Shown here in pieces: positions 35,409 to 47,735 of a stretch of 64,000 nt of DNA. This DNA comes from TMED27 sp041397865 (GTDB lineage Bacteria > Pseudomonadota > Alphaproteobacteria > Micavibrionales > Micavibrionaceae): assembly GCA_041397865.1 (NCBI GenBank), contig JAWKVT010000001.1, positions 1,364,001-1,428,000 on the forward strand, given 5' to 3'. The position numbers were made by a program, and so were the translations under genes. Below the pieces are notes generated by a model. That model saw only the letters and a program-made list of their open reading frames with translations. It did no database searches and was not told the origin of the DNA. Numbering within the stretch: the first letter of the stretch is position 1; the number at the start of each line of letters is the position of its first letter.

Positions 35409-35742
35409 AAAGCCCTGCACGCTCGGCACATGCCCGCGCTTGATCACGGCTAAGATACTGACTGGTTCCCGGGAAGAGGCAAGCTCTGCGCGAAAAGGGC
35501 ATTCAGCAGTGCATTCCGTCCAAGAAAAACCGTATAAAATACCAATTTTGTATGACAACACTCTGCATAAACCACTATTTTCGGAAGTTTACACACACAC
35601 AAATCAACAGCACATCGCACAGTTTTCCAGCTACAAAACGCTTCACCAAACAACATTGTTTGCTCCGGTTAAGGTCTATACTCATATCAACACCAGTAAC
35701 TTTTTTCAGTTATCTGGGACAGACCTCCTTTTTATTTATTTT
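35409..35742. other. AT-rich gap with no convincing gene
   Basis: About 330 bases between the second hybrid kinase and the stop of the broken small membrane gene. Small frames exist on both strands but lack ribosome sites and protein-like composition. I see no terminator, tRNA or clear repeat here. Confidence 0.5.
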
Positions 35743-35897
35743 TTATTTTGTAATTTCATAGCTAACATCAGCAAAAAAACGCAACGCTACCAAGCCCCAC
35801 CAAACTAAAACTAACCCAATAATATATTCTTTAACTACGTACATTAACATTAACGGAAGAAACACAAAATAACCTAAAATTTCGTCCTGATATACAT

Positions 35898-35933
35898 CAT
35901 CACTTATATAAGCAGCATCACTTATATAAGCAG
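35898..35933. repeat. Two perfect tandem copies of an 18-bp unit
   Basis: CATCACTTATATAAGCAG occurs twice in a row. In the minus-strand frame of the broken membrane gene it adds one repeat of AAYISD. Being a multiple of three, a copy change would not shift the frame. Confidence 0.9.
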
Positions 35934-35938
35934 CTAAA

Positions 35939-36813
35939 TATAGCCAAGCTCATATAAATTGATTATATTGTAAGGATGACGTATTCATCCGATTTTCGCC
36001 GTAAAGTCTTATCTGTCCGCGAGAAGGAAGGCCTTACAATTGCGCAGGTAGCGACGCGTTTTTGTGTAGGAGTTGCCAGTGTAACACGCTGGATTAAAAC
36101 ACCAGATCCGAAGCTTACCCGTCACAAACCCGCCACAAAGATAGATATGGACGCTTTGGCGCATGACGTTTTGGATTACCCGGATGCCTATCAATACGAG
36201 CGGGCGCGCAGACTGGGGGTCAGCGAAAAGGCATTGGACATGCTTTGCGACGCATGGGGGTTTCTTATAAAAAAGTCTGAAGCATCCGAAGGCAGACGAC
36301 GGCGCACGGCGCTCCTTCCAGGCACTCATCGCGTTGTATAAACATCAGAATCGAACGCTCGTTTATATTGATGAAAGCGGGTTTGCCCACGACATGCCCC
36401 GCACACACGGCTATGCGCCGATTGGGCAGCGTTGCACCGGCACACAAGATTGGCATGCCAAAGGCCGGACAAATGCAATAGGGGCTCTGATTGGGAAAAC
36501 CCTGCTGACAGTGGGGCTGTTTACCGCCAACATCACGGCAGACATCTTTACCGCATGGGTGAAGCAGGATTTATTATCCAAACTGCCGCCTAAAGCCGTG
36601 ATCGTCATGGACAACGCCACCTTCCACAAACGGCAGGATACACAAGACCTTATTCAAAATGCGGGCCATAGCTTGCTTTTCCTGCCCCCTTACAGCCCCG
36701 ATCTTAATCCCATTGAACAAAAATGGGTCCATACTAAAGCCGTAAGAAAACAGCTTATGTGCTCCATACACGACCTCTTCAAAATTGAATCATTTTATGT
36801 GACGTAGGCTATA
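35939..36813 (+). mobile_element. IS630-type insertion sequence
   Basis: Ends were set by 26-bp imperfect inverted repeats (21 of 26 match): TATAGCC...GATT at 35939-35964 and its complement at 36788-36813. The family inserts at TA, and a TA lies at both edges. Removing the element rejoins a small reading frame on the minus strand. At 875 bp it is short for the family but carries both parts of a transposase. Confidence 0.85.
35976..36807 (+). CDS. IS630-family transposase, reading frame shifted
   Basis: The first frame (35976-36341) encodes the HTH part (FRRKVLSVREKEGLTIAQVATRF). The second, +1 to the first, encodes the DDE part: VYIDESGF, VIVMDNATFHK and LPPYSPDLNPIEQKW. The expected family stretch LKHPKADDGARRSFQALIALYK is readable in the second frame directly after an A6 run (near 36270), so the switch occurs there. 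Either slippage on the A run makes the fused protein or one base has been gained or lost and the element is dead. The stop lies inside the right inverted repeat. Confidence 0.8.
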
Positions 36814-36938
36814 TAATAGCGCTCCCGGCAATACAATCAAAAAAATTATAAAAAGTGGAATCAAGGCTGCAACAATATAACCAACTGCACTGATCTTATT
36901 TTTCTCACTCATTCATCATTTATAGCAGATGTGAACAT

Positions 36939-36964
36939 AAAAAAAACCGCCCAAACGGACGGTT
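36939..36964 (-). terminator. Terminator of the rRNA operon
   Basis: On the minus strand AACCGTCC-GTTT-GGGCGGTT (8 bp with one G-U) is followed by six or more T residues. It lies about 50 bases after the 5S gene; no tRNA-fMet gene is found in between, unlike many alphaproteobacteria. Confidence 0.85.
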
Positions 36965-37011
36965 GTAAAACTTCGTAAAACAGGTTTGAAAAGATCAAAT
37001 AGACTTTAAAG

Positions 37012-37127
37012 ATCTGGCAGCGAACTACTCTCCCGCGCCTTAAGACGAAGTACCATCGTCGCTAAGAGGTTTCACGGCCCAGTTCGGGATGGGATGGGGT
37101 GTTTCACTCTCGCTATAACCACCAGAT
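37012..37127 (-). rRNA. rrf: 5S ribosomal RNA
   Basis: About 116 nt with the conserved CCCATCCCATCCCGAACTGG and GGGAGAGTAG stretches and pairing ends (CTGG.../...CCAG). Edges are good to a few bases. Last gene of the rRNA operon. Confidence 0.93.
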
Positions 37128-37291
37128 CATTAAAACCTACTTGATCGAAATTGATGAAATAACATCCTTGTCTGTAAAACCAAGCAATCACTCATAATCA
37201 CAACAGCGAACTTACCGCTGCGCGTACCGCGTTGGCCACGAAGCAAAACGACGTTTTGTCTGCTTTTGATTTGCCTTGCTTTTACTGGATC

Positions 37292-40033
<2,742 letters not shown>

Positions 40034-40344
40034 CATATCACGCGCAGGGGTAAACCCGCAAAACCGATCCAATTGGAACTTAGGACCAGTGTCGTAATCT
40101 GAATGATTTTGAATTGATAAATAGTAATATCAACTCGTTCTCAGTTTTGTCAGACATTGGAGTTCGTATCACCATAGATCAAGCATCCTATGAAAAACGC
40201 TTAACCCTACAAGCGGTGATACAAACGATTATTCTTCAATTCATGGCCGAAGCCATAAACTTCAAAATAATGTCATTTCATCTGTCACCATGTCTAGTCG
40301 GCGCATTCCTTGGGGGTATGCACCCATGATGACAAATTTTCAAA

Positions 40345-40367
40345 CCTATTTACGATGTACAAGAACC
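40345..40367 (-). promoter_or_regulatory. boxA-like antitermination element before 23S
   Basis: Minus-strand GGTTCTTGTACATCGTAAATAGG. All but two or three positions match the element at 42799-42821 in the 16S leader. This is the position and style of rRNA boxA sites (NusB/NusE binding, TGCTCTTT-like), one before each large rRNA. Confidence 0.65.
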
Positions 40368-40405
40368 TCTGATTAAAAACCAGAAATGAAAAGCTTTAGG
40401 GCTTT

Positions 40406-40576
40406 TCATTTTTGATTTCTTCTGCTGAAATACAAACCCGAACCAACAATCACTAACATTACCAAAAACGCAGGCCAGCGGGGTACATAACCAAGAGTAA
40501 AATTAGCTAACCATGCTAAAAACAACCCAACTGACAAACCAAGCGGCAAGAAAGCCCATTCAGGAATTTTCTTCAT
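40406..40576 (-). CDS. Small two-helix membrane protein inside the rRNA spacer
   Basis: A 56-residue frame in the direction of rRNA transcription, between tRNA-Ala and 23S. It begins MKKIPEWAFLPLGLSVGLFL, has helices at about 8-28 and 36-50 separated by GYVPRWP, and ends in a basic tail SRRNQK (positive-inside pattern). The composition is protein-like and the stop is followed by an AATGAAAAGC/GCTTTTCATT hairpin (40385-40410). The ribosome site is weak (AGG about 12 bases before). Genes inside rRNA spacers are rare; it may be a recent insertion or an unrecognised conserved small protein. Confidence 0.6.
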   Translation of the reverse strand: MKKIPEWAFLPLGLSVGLFLAWLANFTLGYVPRWPAFLVMLVIVGSGLYFSRRNQK

Positions 40577-40705
40577 TTTTCAAATAACCTCAAAAAACCA
40601 TTTTCCAAGTATTTTTGTTCAGGAGCAAGTGTTTTTTGACGAAGCCTACGAAACGTAGGCGAGGACGAAAAACGCGCCGCTCATGGACAAAAAGACGCAG
40701 GGAAA

Positions 40706-40781
40706 TGGTGGATCCTAGCGGGATCGAACCGCTGACCTCCTGAATGCAAATCAGGCGCTCTCCCAGCTGAGCTAAGGACCC
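40706..40781 (-). tRNA. tRNA-Ala (anticodon TGC)
   Basis: Complete cloverleaf with acceptor GGGTCCT/AGGATCC (one G-T pair), anticodon loop TTTGCAT, T loop TTCGATC and encoded CCA. It lies in the 16S-23S spacer. Confidence 0.96.
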
Positions 40782-40878
40782 TTTTTTAAGGCTCTTTTTT
40801 TGCTCAATAGCAAGTGATCTTCGACGCCGCGTATGAGACATACGCAAGGAGACAATCACGCTGCTAGTGGGCAAAAAA

Positions 40879-40955
40879 TGGTGGGCCCGGCGAGACTTGA
40901 ACTTGCGACCTCACGCTTATCAAGCGTGCGCTCTAACCAACTGAGCTACGAGCCC
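40879..40955 (-). tRNA. tRNA-Ile (anticodon GAT)
   Basis: Complete cloverleaf with acceptor GGGCTCG/CGGGCCC (one G-T pair), anticodon loop TTGATAA, T loop TTCAAGT and encoded CCA. First tRNA after 16S, as is usual in bacteria. Confidence 0.96.
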
Positions 40956-41062
40956 TCCGGAACCAACCTAATGTGAGCAAAGCTCAAGATCGGTCGATCC
41001 AATTCTTAATCAAGGAAAGAAGAAATATGCGGGCAACAGCACTTTATGTGCACCAAATACAA

Positions 41063-42549
<1,487 letters not shown>

Positions 42550-42798
42550 TTTGAATCCATCAATGCCCAAAAGAATTTTTGGTTATTGAAGTAATGCGCT
42601 GCCATAAAGGCAACGTCTTCTTCAAGACCTGCTTTAATTTACTGCTTAACCGGGGGGAAACCCGGTTAAGGCTTTGTGCGTCATGAAAGACATACGCAAA
42701 TTAAACAACAGATCTTTTATTTAAGTGTATTCAATACACACCAAGCACCAAATAAATGAGGCTCGGCCAAAGCACTGCTGCCTGCGTATTCCTTCTTT

Positions 42799-42821
42799 CC
42801 TATTCACGATGTACAAGAACC
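42799..42821 (-). promoter_or_regulatory. boxA-like antitermination element in the 16S leader
   Basis: Minus-strand GGTTCTTGTACATCGTGAATAGG, nearly repeated at 40345-40367. It lies about 250 bases before 16S and 190 after the promoter. The rest of the leader (42550-43010) holds no gene; two inverted stretches such as CTTAACCGGG/CCCGGTTAAG (42645-42670) can form a stem. Confidence 0.65.
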
Positions 42822-43016
42822 GCTCAGTCATAAAACAACCGAGAAAAAAGAAGTCTCAAATTGCGACTTCTTGTTACTCGCGTCCTAAACCAAATTTAAT
42901 CAGTGATGACCCTTTATAGTCCGTCGAACTAAGGCCGTCAACAAAACACTAAAAAACCGAAGATTTTCAATGTCTCACAGTTTGTTTGAGTCTCCCCGTT
43001 TCAAGCTGTGGACGGA

Positions 43017-43045
43017 TATATACGCAAAGCCGTACGCCTCGTCAA
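43017..43045 (-). promoter_or_regulatory. rRNA operon promoter
   Basis: On the minus strand TTGACG (43045-43040), a 17-bp spacer and TATATA (43022-43017). The bases after the -10 box are GC-rich (TCCGTCC), as in stringently controlled rRNA promoters. 16S begins about 460 bases downstream. Confidence 0.85.
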
Positions 43046-43048
43046 ACC

Positions 43049-43086
43049 TTTTTTTCATCTTTTTTTAACTTTTTTTGCTTTTTTTT
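43049..43086 (-). promoter_or_regulatory. Four phased A-tracts upstream of the rRNA promoter (UP element)
   Basis: Minus-strand A runs of 7, 7, 7 and 8 start at steps of 9-11 bases (43049, 43060, 43070, 43079 on the plus coordinate), just upstream of the -35 box. Phasing with the helix turn predicts bent DNA and binding by the RNA polymerase alpha subunit. Confidence 0.7.
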
Positions 43087-43091
43087 GAAAA

Positions 43092-44057
43092 TTAGCTATT
43101 TCTCAGATCCAAAACACCCACTCCAGACAAAGCAAACAAGCCTTTAATCTGATTTTCGCTCATACCCCCATAGCCTCTAAACCGTTCCATATCAGAAGGC
43201 TGAAAAACCTCCTCGCGACCCTTTTCCCAAGATGCAACAACCCGATAATTTTGATCGGAGAATAAAAGCGCACCCGACGCACCCGCCTCCAACACAGGCA
43301 AAACCTCATCCGGTTGCGAAATCCCCCGTATCATTCTTGCCAACTCATCCAAATCAGCAGCCTCATCTTTTTCTCTACTCCGCTGCAACAATCTCTGCGC
43401 ATTTACAGTAGGCGGCGCAGAAACGGCAACGGTGTGCAATTCATACCCGCTTTTCATTTTTTTAAGAACCTCTCGGTTTATACCTCCATATCCCAACTGT
43501 TCAATAATAACACAAGCGCCCAACTCTTCCGCCCATGCTTTACACGCTTCATTCAATCCTGCAGCTTCCGCCCTTATAACAGCATACTCACCACCAGACT
43601 CTGCAAACTCAGGAAGACTCTCTTTAAAAAGCTGAAAATCAGCCATCATAAAATACGCCACTGCGGCTTTATATTTTTGAAAAAACCTTTCTAAAGAAGG
43701 AGCCTCATATTCCTCATAAACACCTTGCTTTTGCTCCTTCTCAATACGTTGTTGAAACCCCTCCAATAACGTTGTTTTCCCGCTTGCCTTCGGACCGCAA
43801 ACATAAATCAACAAAGGACGCTCGGGTCTCTCCCCCACAAGCCCCCTTTTTGCAATCTCTCCCAATATAGCCTGATGAATTTTTCGTCTTTCAGAAGAAT
43901 CTGCCAAGCGGTGCGTTGATCTGTTTTGAATAAAGTCTGCCCAAACTTCATCACTAACATTTGGCATCAAACGTTCGCGTGACAACTCAACATATGAGTT
44001 TGCATACTTTGAAACCATATCCAGAATATAACCTGGAACATCAATGGCTTTCTTCAT
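43092..44057 (-). CDS. Zeta-toxin-like P-loop kinase
   Basis: A 321-residue protein. An N-terminal helical part (1-80) is followed by RPLLIYVCGPKASGKTTLLEG with Walker A GPKASGKT at 88-95 and the fold order of zeta/PezT-type kinases (GAPPTVNAQRLLQR-like lid region near 230). Such enzymes phosphorylate UDP-sugars or other small molecules. No epsilon/PezA antitoxin gene is adjacent, so it may be a housekeeping relative rather than a toxin. It ends six bases before the A-tracts of the rRNA promoter. A hairpin with a T run lies before it. Confidence 0.7.
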   Translation of the reverse strand: MKKAIDVPGYILDMVSKYANSYVELSRERLMPNVSDEVWADFIQNRSTHRLADSSERRKIHQAILGEIAKRGLVGERPERPLLIYVCGPKASGKTTLLEGFQQRIEKEQKQGVYEEYEAPSLERFFQKYKAAVAYFMMADFQLFKESLPEFAESGGEYAVIRAEAAGLNEACKAWAEELGACVIIEQLGYGGINREVLKKMKSGYELHTVAVSAPPTVNAQRLLQRSREKDEAADLDELARMIRGISQPDEVLPVLEAGASGALLFSDQNYRVVASWEKGREEVFQPSDMERFRGYGGMSENQIKGLFALSGVGVLDLRNS

Positions 44058-44104
44058 TTTTAAATCCTACTTTAAACTTCCACAGATAGAATCAAAAAAT
44101 ATGC

Positions 44105-44133
44105 AAACAAAAAATGCTGTTTTGTAAACAGCA
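44105..44133 (-). terminator. Terminator-like hairpin upstream of the zeta-like gene
   Basis: On the minus strand TGCTGTTT-ACA-AAACAGCA is followed by TTTTTTGTTTG. It lies about 50 bases before the start of the zeta-like gene with no gene ending there, so it may act as an attenuator or stop stray transcription. Confidence 0.6.
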
Positions 44134-44308
44134 CTAATTGCTTATACTTCATAGTGATAAAAATCTTTCTGAAACAACACTTAAAATTGTATAGGATAAA
44201 GCCATCCCCATATCCCTGATTCTCCTCCACCTCGCCGGCGCCGTATGTCTCCTCCTTTGGGGCACGCGAGTTGTCAAGCTTGGCTTCACCCGGGCTTACG
44301 GCACATCC

Positions 44309-45850
44309 ATGCGCAAATTTATCACCCGCGGCACACAGAATCGCTTGATTGCCTGCGCCTCCGGCATAGGCGTCACAGCCCTTTTACAAAGTTCGACAGC
44401 CACCGCGCTCCTGCTCATCTCTTTCGTCAAAAACAACCGCATTCCCCTCACAATGGCGCTGGCCGTCGTCATCGGCGCCGACATCTCCACAACCCTAATA
44501 GCCCAGATTCTAACCTTCGACCTCTCATTCCTCTCCCCCGCCTTGCTCATCATCGGTATCGTCGGCCATATGCGCTACGAACATGGCGGACGAAAGCGCC
44601 ACCTCTTCCGCGTCATGATCGGCCTCGGCCTCATGCTGCTTTCGCTCTCTCTTATCAGGCAAGCCTCCGCACCGCTGGCAACTTCGGAAACCTTGCCGCT
44701 CATCCTCGGCCCGCTCGAAAAAGACCCCCTCACGGCGATAATATTTGCTGCCGTCCTGACATGGATCATGCATTCATCCCTCGCCGCCATCCTACTTTTC
44801 GCCAGCCTCGCCACCAACAATATCATAGACCTGCAACTCGGCGCACTTCTGGTGTTGGGCGCAAATCTAGGCGGCAGCTTCATCGCTTTCGTCGCGACAT
44901 ACAAAGACGGCACCACCGCCCGGCAGATCACAACCGGCAACATCATCATGCGCTGCGCTATAGTCTCCCTCTTTTACCCCCTCATGGACACAGCCCTCGA
45001 ACTCCTGACCCACTACGACTTGGACACTGCCCGCCATATGGTAAACCTACACGTCCTCTTTAACCTTGTCCTCGCGCTAATCTTCTTGCCCACTGCACAC
45101 TGGGTCGCCCGGCTTTGCGAAAAACTGATTCCCGAAGCAAAAGACGCACCCAAACCGGCATACGAGCCGGTTTACATGGATGATAAGAACCTCTCTACTC
45201 CGGTCATCGCGCTGGCCAGCGCCGCGCGCGAAACCCTGCGCATGGCTGAAATGGTCCAGCAAATGCTGGAAAACACCATTGAGGCCTTCAAACAAAATGA
45301 CGATCGCCTCGCCAATAAAATCAGCAAAAACGACGACACCGTCGACCGCCTTTACGGCAAAATCAAACTCTACATGACACGGCTCACACAAGAAGCCCTC
45401 GACCCCAAAGAATCCGACCGCTACCTGCAAATCATCACCTTCGCCACAAATCTCGAACATATCGGCGATATCATTGACAAAAGCCTGATGGAACTGGCCA
45501 AAAAGAAAATCAAAAGCAAAGAACGTTTCTCCGACGAGGGCTGGGAAGAGATTAAAAACTTCCACAACCAGATCGTGGAAAACATGCGCAGCGCCCAAAA
45601 CATCTTCCTCTCCGAAGACCCAGACCTCGCCCAAAAACTTGTAGACCGGAAAAAGGAAGTCGGAATAGCCGAACGTGCCAGTTCCGCCATGCATTTCGAC
45701 CGCCTGCGCGAAGGCCTGCCCGCAAGCCTGGCCACCAGTTCCCTGCACCTCGACATCATCCGCGACTACCGCCGCATCAACTCCTACATCACGTCCATCG
45801 CCTACGAAATTCTGGAAAACGCGGAAAAATATGGCCGCACAGCAAAATAG
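44309..45850 (+). CDS. Na/Pi cotransporter with C-terminal PhoU-like domain
   Basis: A 513-residue frame from the first ATG. The membrane part (to about 270) has the family repeat GVTALLQSSTATALLLISF (QSS motif) and VLTWIMHSSLAAILLF, then a helical PhoU-like domain (about 300-500, MVQQMLENTIEAFKQ, NLEHIGDIIDK). It imports phosphate with sodium. Translation of 44204-44308 in the same frame gives a convincing first helix (LILLHLAGAVCLLLWGTRVV) that the family needs, but no ATG, GTG or TTG lies between it and the TAG upstream. So the true start is non-standard or the 5' end is damaged. Confidence 0.88.
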   Translation: MRKFITRGTQNRLIACASGIGVTALLQSSTATALLLISFVKNNRIPLTMALAVVIGADISTTLIAQILTFDLSFLSPALLIIGIVGHMRYEHGGRKRHLFRVMIGLGLMLLSLSLIRQASAPLATSETLPLILGPLEKDPLTAIIFAAVLTWIMHSSLAAILLFASLATNNIIDLQLGALLVLGANLGGSFIAFVATYKDGTTARQITTGNIIMRCAIVSLFYPLMDTALELLTHYDLDTARHMVNLHVLFNLVLALIFLPTAHWVARLCEKLIPEAKDAPKPAYEPVYMDDKNLSTPVIALASAARETLRMAEMVQQMLENTIEAFKQNDDRLANKISKNDDTVDRLYGKIKLYMTRLTQEALDPKESDRYLQIITFATNLEHIGDIIDKSLMELAKKKIKSKERFSDEGWEEIKNFHNQIVENMRSAQNIFLSEDPDLAQKLVDRKKEVGIAERASSAMHFDRLREGLPASLATSSLHLDIIRDYRRINSYITSIAYEILENAEKYGRTAK

Positions 45851-45926
45851 CCCGCGATTAAACCCTCATTAACTTTTTTCCCATAAAATACAAAAAAGCG
45901 TGAAAACGCATAGAGGGTAAAAACAT

Positions 45927-47216
45927 ATGGCAGGAAACGCGCCAAATTCATCAACAAAATCAACGGACAAACCCGTTCAAATCCAGGACGTCGATAACGC
46001 CTATCGCGTCGCCGCACTCACGCATTTCCTCCCCGGCGGCAAAGACACAAACGACGAAATGAACATCAATGGCGAAAAACGCATCAATTACGCCCAAGAC
46101 GAAACAACCAAGCTCTACAGGGTTTCAATCCGCCTCCCCAGCGGGGAAATAGAATACTGGCAACAAACCGATGCCTACGCCGATGGAAGCACAAACGTCA
46201 AAGCCACCGCTTACGAACGCTGCAACCTCGACGGCACGCCCTATAAAACGCAAAACGGCGACAAGGAAGCCGTCATCACCTTCCACGGCTCTTCAAATAC
46301 GACCCAAGACAAAAACGCCTATGAACGCATCATAGCAGGCGACGATATGAGCGATCACTACGACGCCGTCACCAAAGTCACAGACGGCATCATCGCCAAC
46401 ATGGCCGCGCGCTCCCCGGACGGCAACATGGGCAATCTGACAATCGGCACATATTCCGCAGGTGCAATCGCGCTCGGCGCAGCATATCACGCCCGAGCCA
46501 GAACCGGCCAAACCAATGATCCGTCATTAAGCGCAATATATCAGAAAAGTGCTGCCCCCCTCCCCCCCCCCGATATGAAATTCGCGGACGTCCAAACCAT
46601 AATGCTCGAGCCCTTCGCCGCCGGACAAGCCCTCCAGCAATGGACAAACAGAACCGCCAGACCAAATGCAACCGAGGAAGAACGAGAAGCACTCGCGCAG
46701 GATATCCTCAAAAATTCAACCAGCATCCGCTCCGACCGTGAAACAATCTATTCCAGCCTCAAAACAGGCGACCAACTTAACGATAACGCCCAGGCCGCCG
46801 AACGCACATTTTCTTTCAAAACAGAAAATAACAACATAACAGGTCTCATGGAAAACCACAGCCTGCCTACACTGGGCAATGCTTTAACAACCCACGGCGT
46901 AAACGGTTTAACCCGCACAAAAGACAGGGATGTCAGCACGGAAGATCTTTTAAACGGCGGGCGCCTCCTGACAGGCGACGAAATCAGCACCACACAAAAC
47001 CTGACCTCAACCTATTCGGAATGGGCTGAAATCGTAACCGCCGTGTTTAACATTATAAAAGAATTTTTCTTCCAGGAAAAACCCGGCACCTCGCGCGAAA
47101 ACTTCGAAGACCTGCCTTTACCTGCCTCTGCGCCCGCACCCACTCCAGCCCCCGAAGCACAACAAACCGCGCAAAACAACACGCAAACACATAATCTTGA
47201 ACCCAAACCGGTTTAA
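45927..47216 (+). CDS. Unknown protein with lipase-like elements and a C10 tract
   Basis: A 429-residue polar protein without signal peptide. The segment AVITFHGSSNTTQD (oxyanion-type HGS) followed by LTIGTYSAGAIALGAAYHA (TYSAG in place of GxSxG) looks like an alpha/beta hydrolase; the acid and His are not certain. The C-terminal 40 residues are Pro/Ala/Gln-rich and disordered. At 46555-46571 the coding strand has six C, one T, then ten C, encoding LPPP; slippage there would truncate the protein near its middle. The stop overlaps that of the convergent DUF1489-type gene. Confidence 0.65.
   Translation: MAGNAPNSSTKSTDKPVQIQDVDNAYRVAALTHFLPGGKDTNDEMNINGEKRINYAQDETTKLYRVSIRLPSGEIEYWQQTDAYADGSTNVKATAYERCNLDGTPYKTQNGDKEAVITFHGSSNTTQDKNAYERIIAGDDMSDHYDAVTKVTDGIIANMAARSPDGNMGNLTIGTYSAGAIALGAAYHARARTGQTNDPSLSAIYQKSAAPLPPPDMKFADVQTIMLEPFAAGQALQQWTNRTARPNATEEEREALAQDILKNSTSIRSDRETIYSSLKTGDQLNDNAQAAERTFSFKTENNNITGLMENHSLPTLGNALTTHGVNGLTRTKDRDVSTEDLLNGGRLLTGDEISTTQNLTSTYSEWAEIVTAVFNIIKEFFFQEKPGTSRENFEDLPLPASAPAPTPAPEAQQTAQNNTQTHNLEPKPV
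46555..46571. repeat. C6-T-C10 homopolymer tract in a coding region
   Basis: Six C, one T and ten C inside the gene at 45927-47216. Long C runs are prone to slippage and can switch a gene on and off. A sequencing error in the run is the plain alternative; the current length keeps the frame open. Confidence 0.85.
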
Positions 47217-47652
47217 ACCAACCCTGCCGCCCGCAAGCTCTCTTCCATCTCCGGCGGCGGCGCGTCCATATCCTGCCCCAAAACATAAATCCCGCGATCT
47301 GCCGGCGCTTTCGCTTCATCAAAATACCGCCAGCCCTGAAACGGCCTGTGCAAAGCATTCACCGTCGTAATAATCTCCAGATCCAGCAAAATCATACAGC
47401 GCGTGCCATGGCTTTTTGTTTCCAACATCTCAAATCCCAAAATCCGCTGCCTGCAAACAATCCGGCTTTTCAACACCCGGTAAAGCGACCCGCCCGAGCG
47501 TACAATCTCATCGGCCCGTTTGGCTTTAAACCGCGTCCAACACAGGGCACAGCAGATTGCCCGTGATAATCCACCACCTCTTGCGATTGCCACCGCGCAT
47601 AATCCTCAAGGCTCTCACACCCCACAATCAATTTAATCATATGAATCGCCAT
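47213..47652 (-). pseudogene. DUF1489-type protein gene with a frameshift
   Basis: The N-terminal part lies in one frame (MAIHMIKLIVGCESLEDYARWQ, start 47652) and the C-terminal part in another (WTRFKAKRADEIVRSGGSLYRVLKSRIVCRQRIL, then PFQGWRYFDEAKAPADRG). Together they give the order and length (about 145 residues) of the alphaproteobacterial DUF1489 family, whose function is unknown. The frame change lies at about 47545-47575. It could be a real mutation or a single-base error. The end overlaps the convergent gene by three bases. Confidence 0.65.
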
Positions 47653-47735
47653 AAGCTTTATATAACAGCAAAAAATCAAAAATCCATAGCACCACCGCAG
47701 GCATTCGTTAACCACCAAGACACCGAGAAGAAAGT

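Larger units (their letters stand above)
35743..36912 (-). pseudogene. Small membrane protein gene split by an IS630-type element
   Basis: The piece 36912-36814 encodes 33 residues (MSEKNKISAVGYIVAALIPL and on to PGALL). The piece 35938-35743 continues in frame once the element and one TA are removed, giving about 98 residues. The joined protein has a membrane helix at about 9-30, a repeated AAYISD motif and a second hydrophobic region (LGYFVFLPLMLMYV, IGLVLVWWGLVALRFF). It lies downstream of the 5S gene and its terminator. The family is unknown; the in-frame join is the main evidence that it was a gene. Confidence 0.6.

Noticed and set aside
35898..35933. Tandem repeat as the start of a CRISPR array
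   Set aside because: Only two units with no spacers and no cas genes; no CRISPR array was found anywhere in the window.
44245..45063. A 272-codon plus-strand frame rich in Arg/His/Pro
   Set aside because: It overlaps the Na/Pi cotransporter in another frame; the composition is typical of a GC-biased shadow.
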